Positions 36,883 through 45,323 of a stretch of 64,000 bases of DNA are shown here, in pieces. The position numbers and the translations under genes were made by a program. Position 1 is the first letter of the stretch, and every line of letters starts with the position of its first letter. The DNA comes from Bifidobacteriaceae bacterium (GTDB taxonomy: Bacteria > Actinomycetota > Actinomycetes > Actinomycetales > Bifidobacteriaceae): positions 62,001-126,000 of the forward strand of contig JALCQD010000003.1 of the NCBI GenBank assembly GCA_022651005.1, given 5' to 3'. The notes beneath the pieces are model-generated. The model was not told the DNA's origin, searched no databases, and saw only the letters and a program-made list of their open reading frames with translations.

Positions 36883-37662
36883 TCACCCGAGCGCAGAGAC
36901 TCCCCCGTCAATATGCAACGTCTGACCCGTGAAATACCCACATTCCATGGCAAAGAGATACGCAGCCGCAACTTCTTCCACCCGCGCCACACGTTTCAGC
37001 GGAACTGATGATGCCACGGCCTCGGTCTGGCGCTTGAGTTCGTCTGCAGGAAGATCTCGCCACAAGCCCGTCGGGGTCCAGAAGGGCGCGATGGCATTCA
37101 CGCGTATCTTCGGTGCCATCTCAACCGCGAGCCCCTGCACCAAAAGCTCGACTGCTGTGTTGCCCACCACAGCACCAGAGGCGTCGTAGGGATGCCCGCC
37201 CGAGCCGGCAGTCAGCGTGATGCTGCCACCTTCACGCATATGTCCCGCCGCAGCTTTTGCCACCGATAACCCCGCCTCGAACTTACCGTTCACTGCCCCG
37301 AGAATCGCTGCATCAGAATTATCCATAAAACCGCCACCCATGGCACCACCCAGCGTGGAGATCACATGATCCACGTTGTCGAGATCGGCGAAAAGCGTCC
37401 TGAGTGCACCTGGAGCCGTAGCGTCGAGCGCACGGCCGGAAATCGTGCGATCCGAAGCAGCCCCCGGACTGCGCAAGCCAGCGAGCGCACTTTCCAGACG
37501 AGTCTGCGAGCGCCCCACGATGGTGACGTGTGCACCCCGCGCAAGCGTCTGCTTGGCCACCTCATAACCGAAGCCGGACGTGCCACCGATGACGAGGACT
37601 TCGGCCTCGTCCAGGGAACCAGCATCGTGCGGGCGCGACTCAGAAGCAGCGAAACTCCGCAC
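36883..37662 (-). CDS. SDR-fold protein lacking the YxxxK catalytic motif
   Basis: A 259-residue short-chain dehydrogenase/reductase fold. The cofactor motif VIGGTSGFGYEVAKQ and the NxHV-equivalent VDHVISTLGGAMGG are present, as is RVNAIAPFWTPTG. The active-site Tyr-x3-Lys is replaced: the segment before LVQGLAVEMAPKI reads GAVVGNTAVEL with no tyrosine or lysine. Catalysis by the normal mechanism is therefore unlikely unless other residues substitute. The GTG start overlaps the TAG stop of the upstream OB-fold gene, with GGGGGAG directly before it. Confidence 0.82.
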   Translation of the reverse strand: MRSFAASESRPHDAGSLDEAEVLVIGGTSGFGYEVAKQTLARGAHVTIVGRSQTRLESALAGLRSPGAASDRTISGRALDATAPGALRTLFADLDNVDHVISTLGGAMGGGFMDNSDAAILGAVNGKFEAGLSVAKAAAGHMREGGSITLTAGSGGHPYDASGAVVGNTAVELLVQGLAVEMAPKIRVNAIAPFWTPTGLWRDLPADELKRQTEAVASSVPLKRVARVEEVAAAYLFAMECGYFTGQTLHIDGGVSALG

Positions 37663-38018
37663 TACTCCCCCAACGATTCCGAAGTGTCTGTGCTCACGAT
37701 GCGCAGCAGCAAGTACGGGTCGGAAACAGCGGCGGAGGTAGAAGTGGCAGTAGCAGTACCTGCGACACCTGCGGCGTCATCGGTACGGATGATACCCGCG
37801 GCCATCACGAAGTCGCCCTTTTTTACGTTGTGCGCCTGCAGATATTTCGCCGTGGCTCCGCGCGCCTCGACGGGCTGCTCGACGCTTGCGCCGCCTTTAC
37901 GGTCCACCTTCACGGAGAAGCGAACCACAAGATGGTGCCCATCCTCCGGAGAGTCAATGCTCGGCTGCGTCGCAATCGTACCGGCAATCCACGTGTATTC
38001 ATCTGCAACAAGTGCCAT
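37662..38018 (-). CDS. Small OB-fold-like protein, possibly SSB-related
   Basis: A 118-residue protein. The N-terminal 60 residues (WIAGTIATQPSID, HHLVVRFSVKVDRKG) resemble the first strands of single-stranded-DNA-binding OB folds; the C-terminal third is alanine/threonine-rich. It lacks the acidic SSB tail, so identity as a replication SSB is not supported. AAAGGATCATC precedes the ATG. It is coupled to the SDR gene downstream. Confidence 0.6.
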   Translation of the reverse strand: MALVADEYTWIAGTIATQPSIDSPEDGHHLVVRFSVKVDRKGGASVEQPVEARGATAKYLQAHNVKKGDFVMAAGIIRTDDAAGVAGTATATSTSAAVSDPYLLLRIVSTDTSESLGE

Positions 38019-38133
38019 GATGATCCTTTCGAACCTCGTTCTATCGTCTACTGACGCGCGGCGCCACGCCATTACACGTCCCTACACATCAACCGCGCGG
38101 CGCCGCTTACCTCCCAGTCCTCGCGCCCGTGGC

Positions 38134-38730
38134 TTACTTCAAGAAGTCGCCGAGTCCCAGCACCTCGTCTGACGGAAATAGGTAGACGTTTTTCGCAACG
38201 TCCCCTACAAAGTTTACTGTCGTCAACTTCTCCGGAATGAGCGCACCGCTCTCGTCCACAAGATTCTCGGCAACGTAGCGCGAGCGCACGCGGGCTATGA
38301 AGTTCACGTATCCGTCGAACTCGTTGGTCGCCTCGATTGAGAGATCGAGCACCACGGAGGCGCCGTCGAGATACTTCAGGCCAGGAACATCTGGTGTCGA
38401 GGGCAGCGACGGCAACTGCGCGATCCGTGCACCGCACTGCTCGATTTTGTTGTGAATAGTGTCGCCGCGAGTGCTGCCAAGCCTTTCGGCAACGGGCATG
38501 AGCTCGCGCGGCACCACGCTGAGAGTGCACTCTCCCGCCTCTTTGATGCAATGGGCGCCATTTGTTTTACCCCAGGCGCCGAAGGTGGCGGTCCATCCGA
38601 GAGAATACGAGGAGCTGCCCGTTGACATGCTCCAGCCGCCGCTCGCAGAGGGATCACGGTAGGTGAGCACGTAAACGGGGAATCCGTAGTAGAGCTTGCG
38701 ACTTTCAAAGCGCTTCATTGTGGTAGCCAT
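38134..38730 (-). CDS. Flavin-reductase-like FMN-binding split-barrel protein
   Basis: About 198 residues of the flavoredoxin/flavin-reductase type. The opening ESRKLYYGFPVYVLTYRD and the block SSSYSLGWTATFGAWGKT, where FMN-binding serines occur in the family, are visible, followed by AGECTLSVVPRELMPVAERL. The start is uncertain between ATGs at 38730 and 38718; neither has a strong ribosome binding site. It is a single gene next to an inverted-repeat element. The natural substrate is unknown. Confidence 0.78.
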   Translation of the reverse strand: MATTMKRFESRKLYYGFPVYVLTYRDPSASGGWSMSTGSSSYSLGWTATFGAWGKTNGAHCIKEAGECTLSVVPRELMPVAERLGSTRGDTIHNKIEQCGARIAQLPSLPSTPDVPGLKYLDGASVVLDLSIEATNEFDGYVNFIARVRSRYVAENLVDESGALIPEKLTTVNFVGDVAKNVYLFPSDEVLGLGDFLK

Positions 38731-38784
38731 AAGCCCATTCAAGCGCAAAACTGACGCGGATAACAGAGGTGAGGACACGAGTGT

Positions 38785-38902
38785 GCGACTTTTGCGGCAT
38801 CTTGTCGGAAATAGACTCCGCGAACGCAGCAGGATTGGCCATATTCCTATCTCCGTCCCGTTCGCACACGCCCGCTTTCGGAATACTTGCCGCAAAAGTC
38901 GC
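38785..38902. repeat. TTGCCGCAAAAGT inverted-repeat element, copy B
   Basis: GCGACTTTTGCGGCA at 38785-38799 and its exact complement at 38888-38902 (15-bp perfect arms) enclose 88 bases. It lies in the 416-bp gap between the flavin-reductase-like gene and the LacI gene. Confidence 0.75.
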
Positions 38903-39115
38903 AAACTCACGACTGCACTCATTTACTGTGTGCCCGAGCCCGCTTCCATACCGCCTTCTCCTTGCCCATCCTCGTTCCACGCCACTGCGGCTTCTCTCCG
39001 CCCGCATCGCCTCTCCTGTGCGACTCCTTCCCACATCACTGCAAGCCTCTTCCCGCGGCTCCGTCTCCACGCCACTGCGGCCTGCCCCGCCGTTCTGTTC
39101 CGCGCCACCGATTCA

Positions 39116-39130
39116 CTTTGAAATTCAAAG
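39116..39130. promoter_or_regulatory. LacI operator, autoregulatory
   Basis: CTTTGAA-A-TTCAAAG, a 15-bp dyad with a central A, 16 bases before the LacI ATG. The same core lies upstream of the glycosidase gene at 43381-44748. Confidence 0.65.
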
Positions 39131-39146
39131 AGAATATGATGGAAGA

Positions 39147-40247
39147 ATGAGTCAGGAATCCCATGAGGAACAGAATCTGCAAGACGCGGCGCCCGCTAAA
39201 AGCACGCCAAATCGTCGTATCGGCATCAGCGACGTTGCCAAGCGGGCAAGCGTCTCCATCGGGACGGTCTCAAATTATCTCAACTATCCCGACCGCGTTT
39301 CCGATCGCCTGAAATTGAAAATTCAAACGGCCATCGAAGAACTGGGTTACGCGCGCACCCAAAAGCGTCGCACAGTGGAACATGAGCTGAGCACGCCTGT
39401 CATCGGCTACATCATCGCCGATATCGAGAATTATCTCTTCACCTCCATCTTCGAGGGTATTCAGGAGGTGTGCGACGCCAACGGCATGGAGGTCATCGGC
39501 GTGCACGCACTCCAAGACAAGGAACGTCAATCCGACCTCGTGCACATGCTCTGCCAAATGAACGTGAGCGGCCTGCTCATCAGCTCCGTGGACGATTCAC
39601 AGGACGATCTCGCCTTTGCGAAAGCCGCCGGCATACCCGCCGTCATGGTCGATCATCTCAACCCGCCCATCGCCGACGATCACTGCACCGTACTCAAGAA
39701 TGACGACGCAGCAGGCGAGATCGCCGCGCGCGAACTCATCCGCACCGGCTGCACGCGGCTCGCGTATGTGGCGCACCTTTCAGATTTCCAGCCGATCCGC
39801 AACCGAGAGCGCGGAATTGAAAAGGCTCTCGAGGATACGCGGGGAGGGAACGGCGCCGCTCCCGCAAGCCTTGACATCATCGACTCGGGCGGCGTGCTCT
39901 TCCAGGACGGTTACGAGATCGGCAAGGACATTGAGGCGATGGATCCGAAGGAGCGTCCCGACGGCATCATCGCGGGAACGGACCGCATCGCAACGGGCAT
40001 CATCACCGCGCTCGTGGAGGGCGGCAAAGTGAGGGTTCCCGATGACGTGTCGGTTATCGGCACCGAAGGCGATCATCTCGAGACTCAAAGCCCTCGTTCC
40101 CTCACCGTGGTGAGTTCTCCCGGAATCGACATGGGACGCAAGGCGATGGACCAGCTTGTGGACGAAATCACGAACGCGAGTGGGCATATTCATAGCACAC
40201 AGTTGCTCATGCCCACCTTGGAACGACGCGACTCCACGCGGCACTGA
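39147..40247 (+). CDS. LacI-family transcriptional regulator
   Basis: A 366-residue repressor-type protein with a disordered N-terminal 25 residues, the helix-turn-helix at about residues 27-50 (ISDVAKRASVSIGTVSNYLN, YPDRVSDRLK) and a sugar-binding effector domain with PVIGYIIADIENYLFTSIFE and DGIIAGTDRIATGIITALVE. GATGGAAG precedes the ATG. The dyad at 39116-39130 suggests autoregulation. Matching sites upstream of the MGH1-like glycosidase indicate that it controls the MFS/glycosidase cluster that follows on the opposite strand. Confidence 0.9.
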   Translation: MSQESHEEQNLQDAAPAKSTPNRRIGISDVAKRASVSIGTVSNYLNYPDRVSDRLKLKIQTAIEELGYARTQKRRTVEHELSTPVIGYIIADIENYLFTSIFEGIQEVCDANGMEVIGVHALQDKERQSDLVHMLCQMNVSGLLISSVDDSQDDLAFAKAAGIPAVMVDHLNPPIADDHCTVLKNDDAAGEIAARELIRTGCTRLAYVAHLSDFQPIRNRERGIEKALEDTRGGNGAAPASLDIIDSGGVLFQDGYEIGKDIEAMDPKERPDGIIAGTDRIATGIITALVEGGKVRVPDDVSVIGTEGDHLETQSPRSLTVVSSPGIDMGRKAMDQLVDEITNASGHIHSTQLLMPTLERRDSTRH

Positions 40248-40453
40248 CCGTAGCAGTCGGCACAGCAGCAGTCGGCATACCTGCCGGTGCATCGACAGAC
40301 GCACTTACGGCCAACGCACGCCCTCAGCCGAGAAACAAACAATAAGAAAAGTGGGGCGCGGTCCCACACAAGGTCGCGTCCCACTACCCTCTTTCTTTTC
40401 CGGAATGCCTGGCCGCCGCATGAAGAGAGAAGAGAGCGGCGCCCGGCAAGTAT

Positions 40454-41833
40454 TTATTTACTGCCCGAAGACTGCCCCGAGGGCACCGATTGCCCCGAGG
40501 ATTTCAACTGATCCGAAGACTTCTTCTTGAGCCGCAGGACGTTGACGCCTGCGAGGCACGACACCAGCGCGAAGCCGAAGAAGATGAGCATGGAGCTCTG
40601 AATGGTGTCCGGCATCACCATCTGTGGAGTTACGAGGGCGAGGATGCTGCAGCCCACACGCGACACCGCCAGGATGAAGCCCTGCACGGAGGTGCGCTGA
40701 TCGGCGTCGCGGAACAGGGTCTGAATCCACACCTTGCTCGTGGCCTCACCGGCCAGAACATTGCCGATGTTGAGCACGAAGGTGAGCCCGATGAGCCACC
40801 ACAGCTGACTGCCGGTGAACGCCAGCACCAGCAGAGATCCCATACTGAAGGCGCTGCCGATGAAGAACACGGGCGTCTCGAACTTCGTGCCGCTGGTGGC
40901 GGAGATCACGAAGGTGGACAGGAACGACACAAGGCACACCAGGATGCCGATTCCAGTTGCCAGTGACTGTGACGCATGGGCGTTGACGAAGATGAAGGTC
41001 TGGAACTGGCCCCACGTATTGCCCAGGAAGTTCCAGAACACGTAGAACACCAGGATGGAGAAGAAGAAGGCGTATTCGCGTGGTCCGAAGCTCTTCCAGA
41101 AATTGAAATTCAGTCCGTTGCGCTTGGAGGACGTCTCCCCCGCACCTGCGCCAGCACCTGCAGCAGCACGTCCGCGGCGCCGCGCGTTCTCCACGGCGAG
41201 GTCGTCCGCGCTGAATGCCACGCGGGTCCGCCGGTACAGAGCGGTGCCGGCTGAAATCAGCGCGAGCAGCACGAAAACGAGCCGGCAGCCGAGGTTGCCG
41301 TCGAACCATGAGATCGCAAAGGCCAGAATCATGGTCACCAGGATGCCCAGCTGCCATCCCGACTGGGTCAGCGACACGAAGCGTGCGCTGTTGCCCTTGG
41401 TGTACCGCGGATCCGACACCAGTGACAGCGCCACCGGAAGATCGATGCCCGTGGCGACGCCCGTGACGATATTGCCGACGAGCAGCACCCAGAAGTTCGG
41501 CGCTACGGCACTCACCGCGAATCCGATCGCGGCAATGAACAGCAGATTGCGATAGACGTTGGTGCGTCCGAAAAGGCCGCCCGCCACGTTGGCGAGGAGA
41601 CTGCCGGCCGCGATTGCAAGGCTCAGGAGTCCTGAGAGGATGCCGACTTCCAGCGTGGTCAGGGGAAGCGTGGACTGCCACACGGTAATGGTGGAGGACA
41701 ATCCTACGATCGCCGCGGCGCCCAGGAACGAGCCCGCGCCCGCGCCGAGCGTCAGCGATCTGCCCAGAGCGCTTGACGCGGTGCCACTCGCGCGTGAACC
41801 GGCCACCACCCCGCCCTGCTCACTGCTTTTCAT
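40454..41833 (-). CDS. MFS transporter
   Basis: A 459-residue protein with about twelve membrane helices. TVWQSTLPLTTLEVGILSGL and the A motif-like GGLFGRTNVYRNLLF lie in the first half, and a central loop and C-terminal half follow. The tail is Ser/Gln/Lys-rich. The ATG at 41833 has AAAGGATG upstream. It is downstream of a second MFS gene and an MGH1-like glycosidase, so sugar or glycoside uptake is plausible; drug efflux cannot be excluded. Confidence 0.85.
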   Translation of the reverse strand: MKSSEQGGVVAGSRASGTASSALGRSLTLGAGAGSFLGAAAIVGLSSTITVWQSTLPLTTLEVGILSGLLSLAIAAGSLLANVAGGLFGRTNVYRNLLFIAAIGFAVSAVAPNFWVLLVGNIVTGVATGIDLPVALSLVSDPRYTKGNSARFVSLTQSGWQLGILVTMILAFAISWFDGNLGCRLVFVLLALISAGTALYRRTRVAFSADDLAVENARRRGRAAAGAGAGAGETSSKRNGLNFNFWKSFGPREYAFFFSILVFYVFWNFLGNTWGQFQTFIFVNAHASQSLATGIGILVCLVSFLSTFVISATSGTKFETPVFFIGSAFSMGSLLVLAFTGSQLWWLIGLTFVLNIGNVLAGEATSKVWIQTLFRDADQRTSVQGFILAVSRVGCSILALVTPQMVMPDTIQSSMLIFFGFALVSCLAGVNVLRLKKKSSDQLKSSGQSVPSGQSSGSK

Positions 41834-41991
41834 CGATGCATCCTTTCGCTTGCATATCTGTGCGCGTGGGGCGCGTACCCGCGCAACGGCGGCACACACC
41901 CCACAGCGAACAGCATTTCTCATATGCCACCTAGCAACGTGGCGTCAGCGCTCTCACGCGCTGGTGCCGTGGCATTACCTGACGGCTGAGC

Positions 41992-43302
41992 TCACTTGAC
42001 AACCTTGATGCGCGAGATCGCGAAGGCTCCGATGATCACCATGGCGATGGCGACCGGGAACACGATCATGTATCCGCCCGAGAGCGAGTACAGCGAGGAG
42101 GTCAGCAACGCGCCCGCGGCCATGCCAGCCGTGGTGCCCACGTTGATGAAGCCGAGGTCCTTGCCGGCATCTTCCTTGCTGGGAAGAACGTCGACGTTGA
42201 GAGCCTGATCGATGGCGGTGAAGGTGCCGTAGCCAGCGCCGTAGAGCACAGCGGCGATGATGACGGCGATGGTGGCGCTCATGATGCCGGTTCCGCCCAG
42301 AATCCAGGAGGCGAAGGAGCCGCAGATGAGGATGACGGCGATGTAAGTCGGCAGCTTGCGGCGGCCGAGTTTATCGGAGAGCGGTCCCACGATCAGCGTC
42401 ACGAAGGACGTGATGGTGACGATGAGCGAGTAGGTGCCGATGAGCGCGGCGGCCTGCGTGTTCGGCAGGTGCAGGAAGTCCTGGACGAGGTAGAGCAGGT
42501 AGGAGCTGATCATCTGGACGGCCAGCATGATGAGCGTGCGGCCCACGAAGGCCTTCCAGAAGTCAGGGCAGTGGCGCGGAGGCGTCACCGTGTAGAGCAG
42601 CTGCTGCGGGATGGTGCGCTCGGGGCGCGATGCGGAATTCATGACGGCGACGTCGTTCTTGTTGGGGAACACGAAAGCCGCGACGACACCGCCGAAGCCG
42701 ACGAGGAAAGCGCCGATGAGAAGGCCGGGAACAACGGATCCGATGAACAGCGAGCCGAGCATGGGGCCGATGCCGCAGCCGATGGAGTTGCCCAGGCCGT
42801 TCGCCATGGACACGGTGCCGCGGCGGGACTCGGGGACGTTATCGGAAAGCACGGCGTAGAACGGCGCGTACATAATGTTCATGCCGACTTGTGCCAGCGA
42901 GTAGATGGCGATAACGCCAGCGCCGCTGGACTGCAGGGGCATGAGCGCGAAGGACACGATGGACACGATGCCGCCGATGACCAGCCACGGAGCGCGGCGG
43001 CCGAAGCGGGTGCGAGTGCGGTCGGAGATGGCGCCGAAGACCACGTTGCTCACCATGGCCACGATCATGGCGATGGAGGAGGCCACGCCGATGACGGCCG
43101 CGGGGTTGGAGGCACCGATGTTCTTGACGAACTGCGGCATGAGGACGTTCGCCACCATGGTGACGCCCGTTGCCGTGAAGATCCAGAACGCGATGTAGCC
43201 GGCAATGTAGCGGCCGACCTTGTTCGTCTGGCCGGGCGCAAGCGGCGCCTGCTGCGGCTTTTGGGCCGGCTGCTCCACCGACGCCGATGTTGTTTCACTC
43301 AT
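41992..43302 (-). CDS. MFS/GPH-like sugar transporter
   Basis: A 436-residue protein with about twelve membrane segments. FGAISDRTRTRFGRRAPWLV is the loop seen in GPH and sucrose-type sugar transporters, and GPLSDKLGRRKLPTYIAV the corresponding loop of the second half. TAAGGAAAGATA precedes the ATG. It is directly downstream of the glycosidase gene (78-base gap) and is probably its importer. A degenerate TTGAAATTCAA-like sequence at 43325-43339 lies just upstream. Confidence 0.87.
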   Translation of the reverse strand: MSETTSASVEQPAQKPQQAPLAPGQTNKVGRYIAGYIAFWIFTATGVTMVANVLMPQFVKNIGASNPAAVIGVASSIAMIVAMVSNVVFGAISDRTRTRFGRRAPWLVIGGIVSIVSFALMPLQSSGAGVIAIYSLAQVGMNIMYAPFYAVLSDNVPESRRGTVSMANGLGNSIGCGIGPMLGSLFIGSVVPGLLIGAFLVGFGGVVAAFVFPNKNDVAVMNSASRPERTIPQQLLYTVTPPRHCPDFWKAFVGRTLIMLAVQMISSYLLYLVQDFLHLPNTQAAALIGTYSLIVTITSFVTLIVGPLSDKLGRRKLPTYIAVILICGSFASWILGGTGIMSATIAVIIAAVLYGAGYGTFTAIDQALNVDVLPSKEDAGKDLGFINVGTTAGMAAGALLTSSLYSLSGGYMIVFPVAIAMVIIGAFAISRIKVVK

Positions 43303-43380
43303 TATCTTTCCTTACTCTCAAAAACTTTGGAAAATTCAGAATGCGAGGCTGCTCTGAACGCGAGATAGCTCAGCGCACGC

Positions 43381-44748
43381 TCAGAACTCAAAGCGGACGC
43401 GACGGCCCTCGATGTAGTCCATCATGTTCACGACGAGGAAGTTCCAGTTCTGGAAGCCCGCCGTCATGACGGGTTCACCGGAATCGGGATCGTAATACTC
43501 GTGCAGGCATCCGGTGGCGTTGAAGTCGTTGGCGAACAGGCGGATGGTCTTCTCGGCCATGTCGCGGGCCGCGTCCTCGAATCCGTACTTCACCAGGCCA
43601 CGGAACACCATGTAGTTCGATACGCCCCAGATGGGTCCCAGCCAGCATGACGGATTGTTGGAGGAGCGAATCTGATACTGCTTCTCGAGGCGAGAGAGCG
43701 TGCGCACGCCGTACTTGGCGTTGAAAGTGTCCGGATTGACGAGGCGCGCGAGCATGCGCTCGGCCTGCTTCTGGTCAGGGATGCCGGCCCACATGGGGGC
43801 GAAGCTCGACCAGCTGTCGATGCGCATGATGAGGCACGGCCACGAGCGCGGCGCACCGTGATGCAGCCAGGTCTTGCTGCTCACCTCGCGCAGGTTGAGG
43901 TCGACGGAGTAGTACGTGCCGTCGCGCTCATCCCAGCAGTAGGTGTTGATGGCGTCGCGCAGGGCACGGGCCTTCTCGCGCCATGCGATGGCGTCGTCCA
44001 CCTTGTTGAGCGATTCCAGAATGAAGCCGAAGGCGAGGAGTTCGCGATAGAGCAGGGAGTTGAGGAAGATCGATGCCGTGGACTTATCGGGACGGAAGAA
44101 CACGGACGGATCGTTGTCGACGCCGATGGCGAAGTCGGTCTGCCAGTAGGCAAGTCCCGTTGCCTTGTGGACGTGGTGCTCCAGATAGTTGTTGAGGAAG
44201 CTCTCGAGAACGTCGATCTTGTCGGCGATCCAGCTGGAGTCGTGGTGCTGCTGGATGAGCATCGCGGCCGCCTGGGCAAGGATGGGCTTGTGCATGTTCT
44301 GATCGAAGGGATGGTCAGGATCGTAGAGCGAGGGATCGATCTCTTCGAAGCCGCCTCCAGTGGGGAAGAGCAGCATCGGGGAGATGCCGTCCTTCGTGGT
44401 CTTGTCGAGGAAGTTGAGGATCGAGCCCTCGGTGGCTTCCAGGAACTCGCCGTCGTTGTTGGTGTCGATTTCGACCTGGCTCATGGCCACGGACGCCCAC
44501 CAGGAGTCCCAGTCCCACAGATCGGAACTATAGATGGGGGAATCCGGAGTGCTCGGCACCACGTAGGGGTGGTGAAGGGCCTTCGTGGCCGGTCGCACCA
44601 TCTGCGAGGAGGAGCTTTCAATGTAATCACGCAATGCCTTGGAATCGGCAATCAATTCCTCGGCGCTTCTTTGACCGGCTTGGTTGACCGCACCCTTTGC
44701 GCACTCCGGGCACGACGACGCCGACTGTTCACCTAGTGAAGACCTCAT
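43381..44748 (-). CDS. GH63/MGH1-like (alpha/alpha)6-barrel glycosidase
   Basis: A 455-residue cytoplasmic enzyme resembling MGH1-like/GH63 and GH37 trehalase-type barrels. The catalytic-barrel signature is SSDLWDWDSWWASVAMSQVE near residue 75, where GH37/GH63 have a WDSxx motif, and NPSCWLGPIWGVSNYMVFRG and NATGCLHEYYDPDSGEP lie near the C-terminus. No signal peptide. Known relatives hydrolyse mannosylglycerate, glucosylglycerate or alpha-glucosides; the substrate here is unknown. The ATG at 44748 follows GGAAGATGGAC. It leads an operon with two MFS transporters and has LacI-type dyads upstream. Confidence 0.8.
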   Translation of the reverse strand: MRSSLGEQSASSCPECAKGAVNQAGQRSAEELIADSKALRDYIESSSSQMVRPATKALHHPYVVPSTPDSPIYSSDLWDWDSWWASVAMSQVEIDTNNDGEFLEATEGSILNFLDKTTKDGISPMLLFPTGGGFEEIDPSLYDPDHPFDQNMHKPILAQAAAMLIQQHHDSSWIADKIDVLESFLNNYLEHHVHKATGLAYWQTDFAIGVDNDPSVFFRPDKSTASIFLNSLLYRELLAFGFILESLNKVDDAIAWREKARALRDAINTYCWDERDGTYYSVDLNLREVSSKTWLHHGAPRSWPCLIMRIDSWSSFAPMWAGIPDQKQAERMLARLVNPDTFNAKYGVRTLSRLEKQYQIRSSNNPSCWLGPIWGVSNYMVFRGLVKYGFEDAARDMAEKTIRLFANDFNATGCLHEYYDPDSGEPVMTAGFQNWNFLVVNMMDYIEGRRVRFEF

Positions 44749-44856
44749 TGTCCATCTTCCTTTGTTTTCTTCTTCGTGCCCGTCTCCGGCGCCACGCGAT
44801 CCTTGCGCGGCATCCGATTTCAGGCACAACTGTTTTCGAATCAATCACAGTATAAA

Positions 44857-44867
44857 TTGAAATTCAA
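44857..44867. promoter_or_regulatory. LacI operator upstream of glycosidase operon
   Basis: TTGAA-A-TTCAA about 110 bases upstream of the glycosidase ATG, matching the dyad before the LacI gene at 39147. Confidence 0.65.
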
Positions 44868-45004
44868 AAGATTTCAAATAGAGATTTCAAAATAAGTAAT
44901 AACGCCATTTCTTCAGCGTTTCCAGCATTTCTCTTATGTACTAAATGACATGGACGATACTTAGTCGTTTCAAAATACAATCAGCATTTCATGCAAATGA
45001 GTAC

Positions 45005-45017
45005 ATGAATTTCAAAT
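45005..45017. promoter_or_regulatory. Second LacI operator-like site
   Basis: ATGAATTTCAAAT on the plus strand, complement ATTTGAAATTCAT, 148 bp from the site at 44857. One arm is imperfect. Confidence 0.5.
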
Positions 45018-45069
45018 GACATCGATATTCCCCCATATACGCCGTCCTCACCCCTCCATCCATGAACAT

Positions 45070-45184
45070 GCGAGTTTTGCGGCACACAATCTCATACACC
45101 GCGGCTCGCTTGATTACAGCATTGAAATATCACGCATCTCTGCCCAGCAAAATGACATTGTCTGTTGCCTTGCCGCAAAAGTCG
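45070..45184. repeat. TTGCCGCAAAAGT inverted-repeat element, copy C
   Basis: GCGAGTTTTGCGGCA (45070-45084) and TGCCGCAAAAGTCG (45171-45184) pair with one mismatch and enclose 86 bases. Same size and end sequences as copies A and B; the interior differs. Confidence 0.65.
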
Positions 45185-45323
45185 TGAAATGAGGACCGGA
45201 GCATGCACACCTGGCTGTCAGCCGTGCCAAACTTAACGCCGGAAGTAAGCGCTCTTGCCCCTCCCCGTCGTGCCGTTGCCATGCCGAACGGCCTTGCATC
45301 CGCGCTAATGCCCTCTCCCCGCC

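Larger units (their letters stand above)
44749..45323. other. 575-bp AT-rich regulatory gap
   Basis: No gene is supported. It holds LacI-type dyads at 44857 and 45005, a 13-bp-spaced GATTTCAAA direct repeat at 44870-44892, and inverted-repeat element copy C at 45070-45184. Confidence 0.6.
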
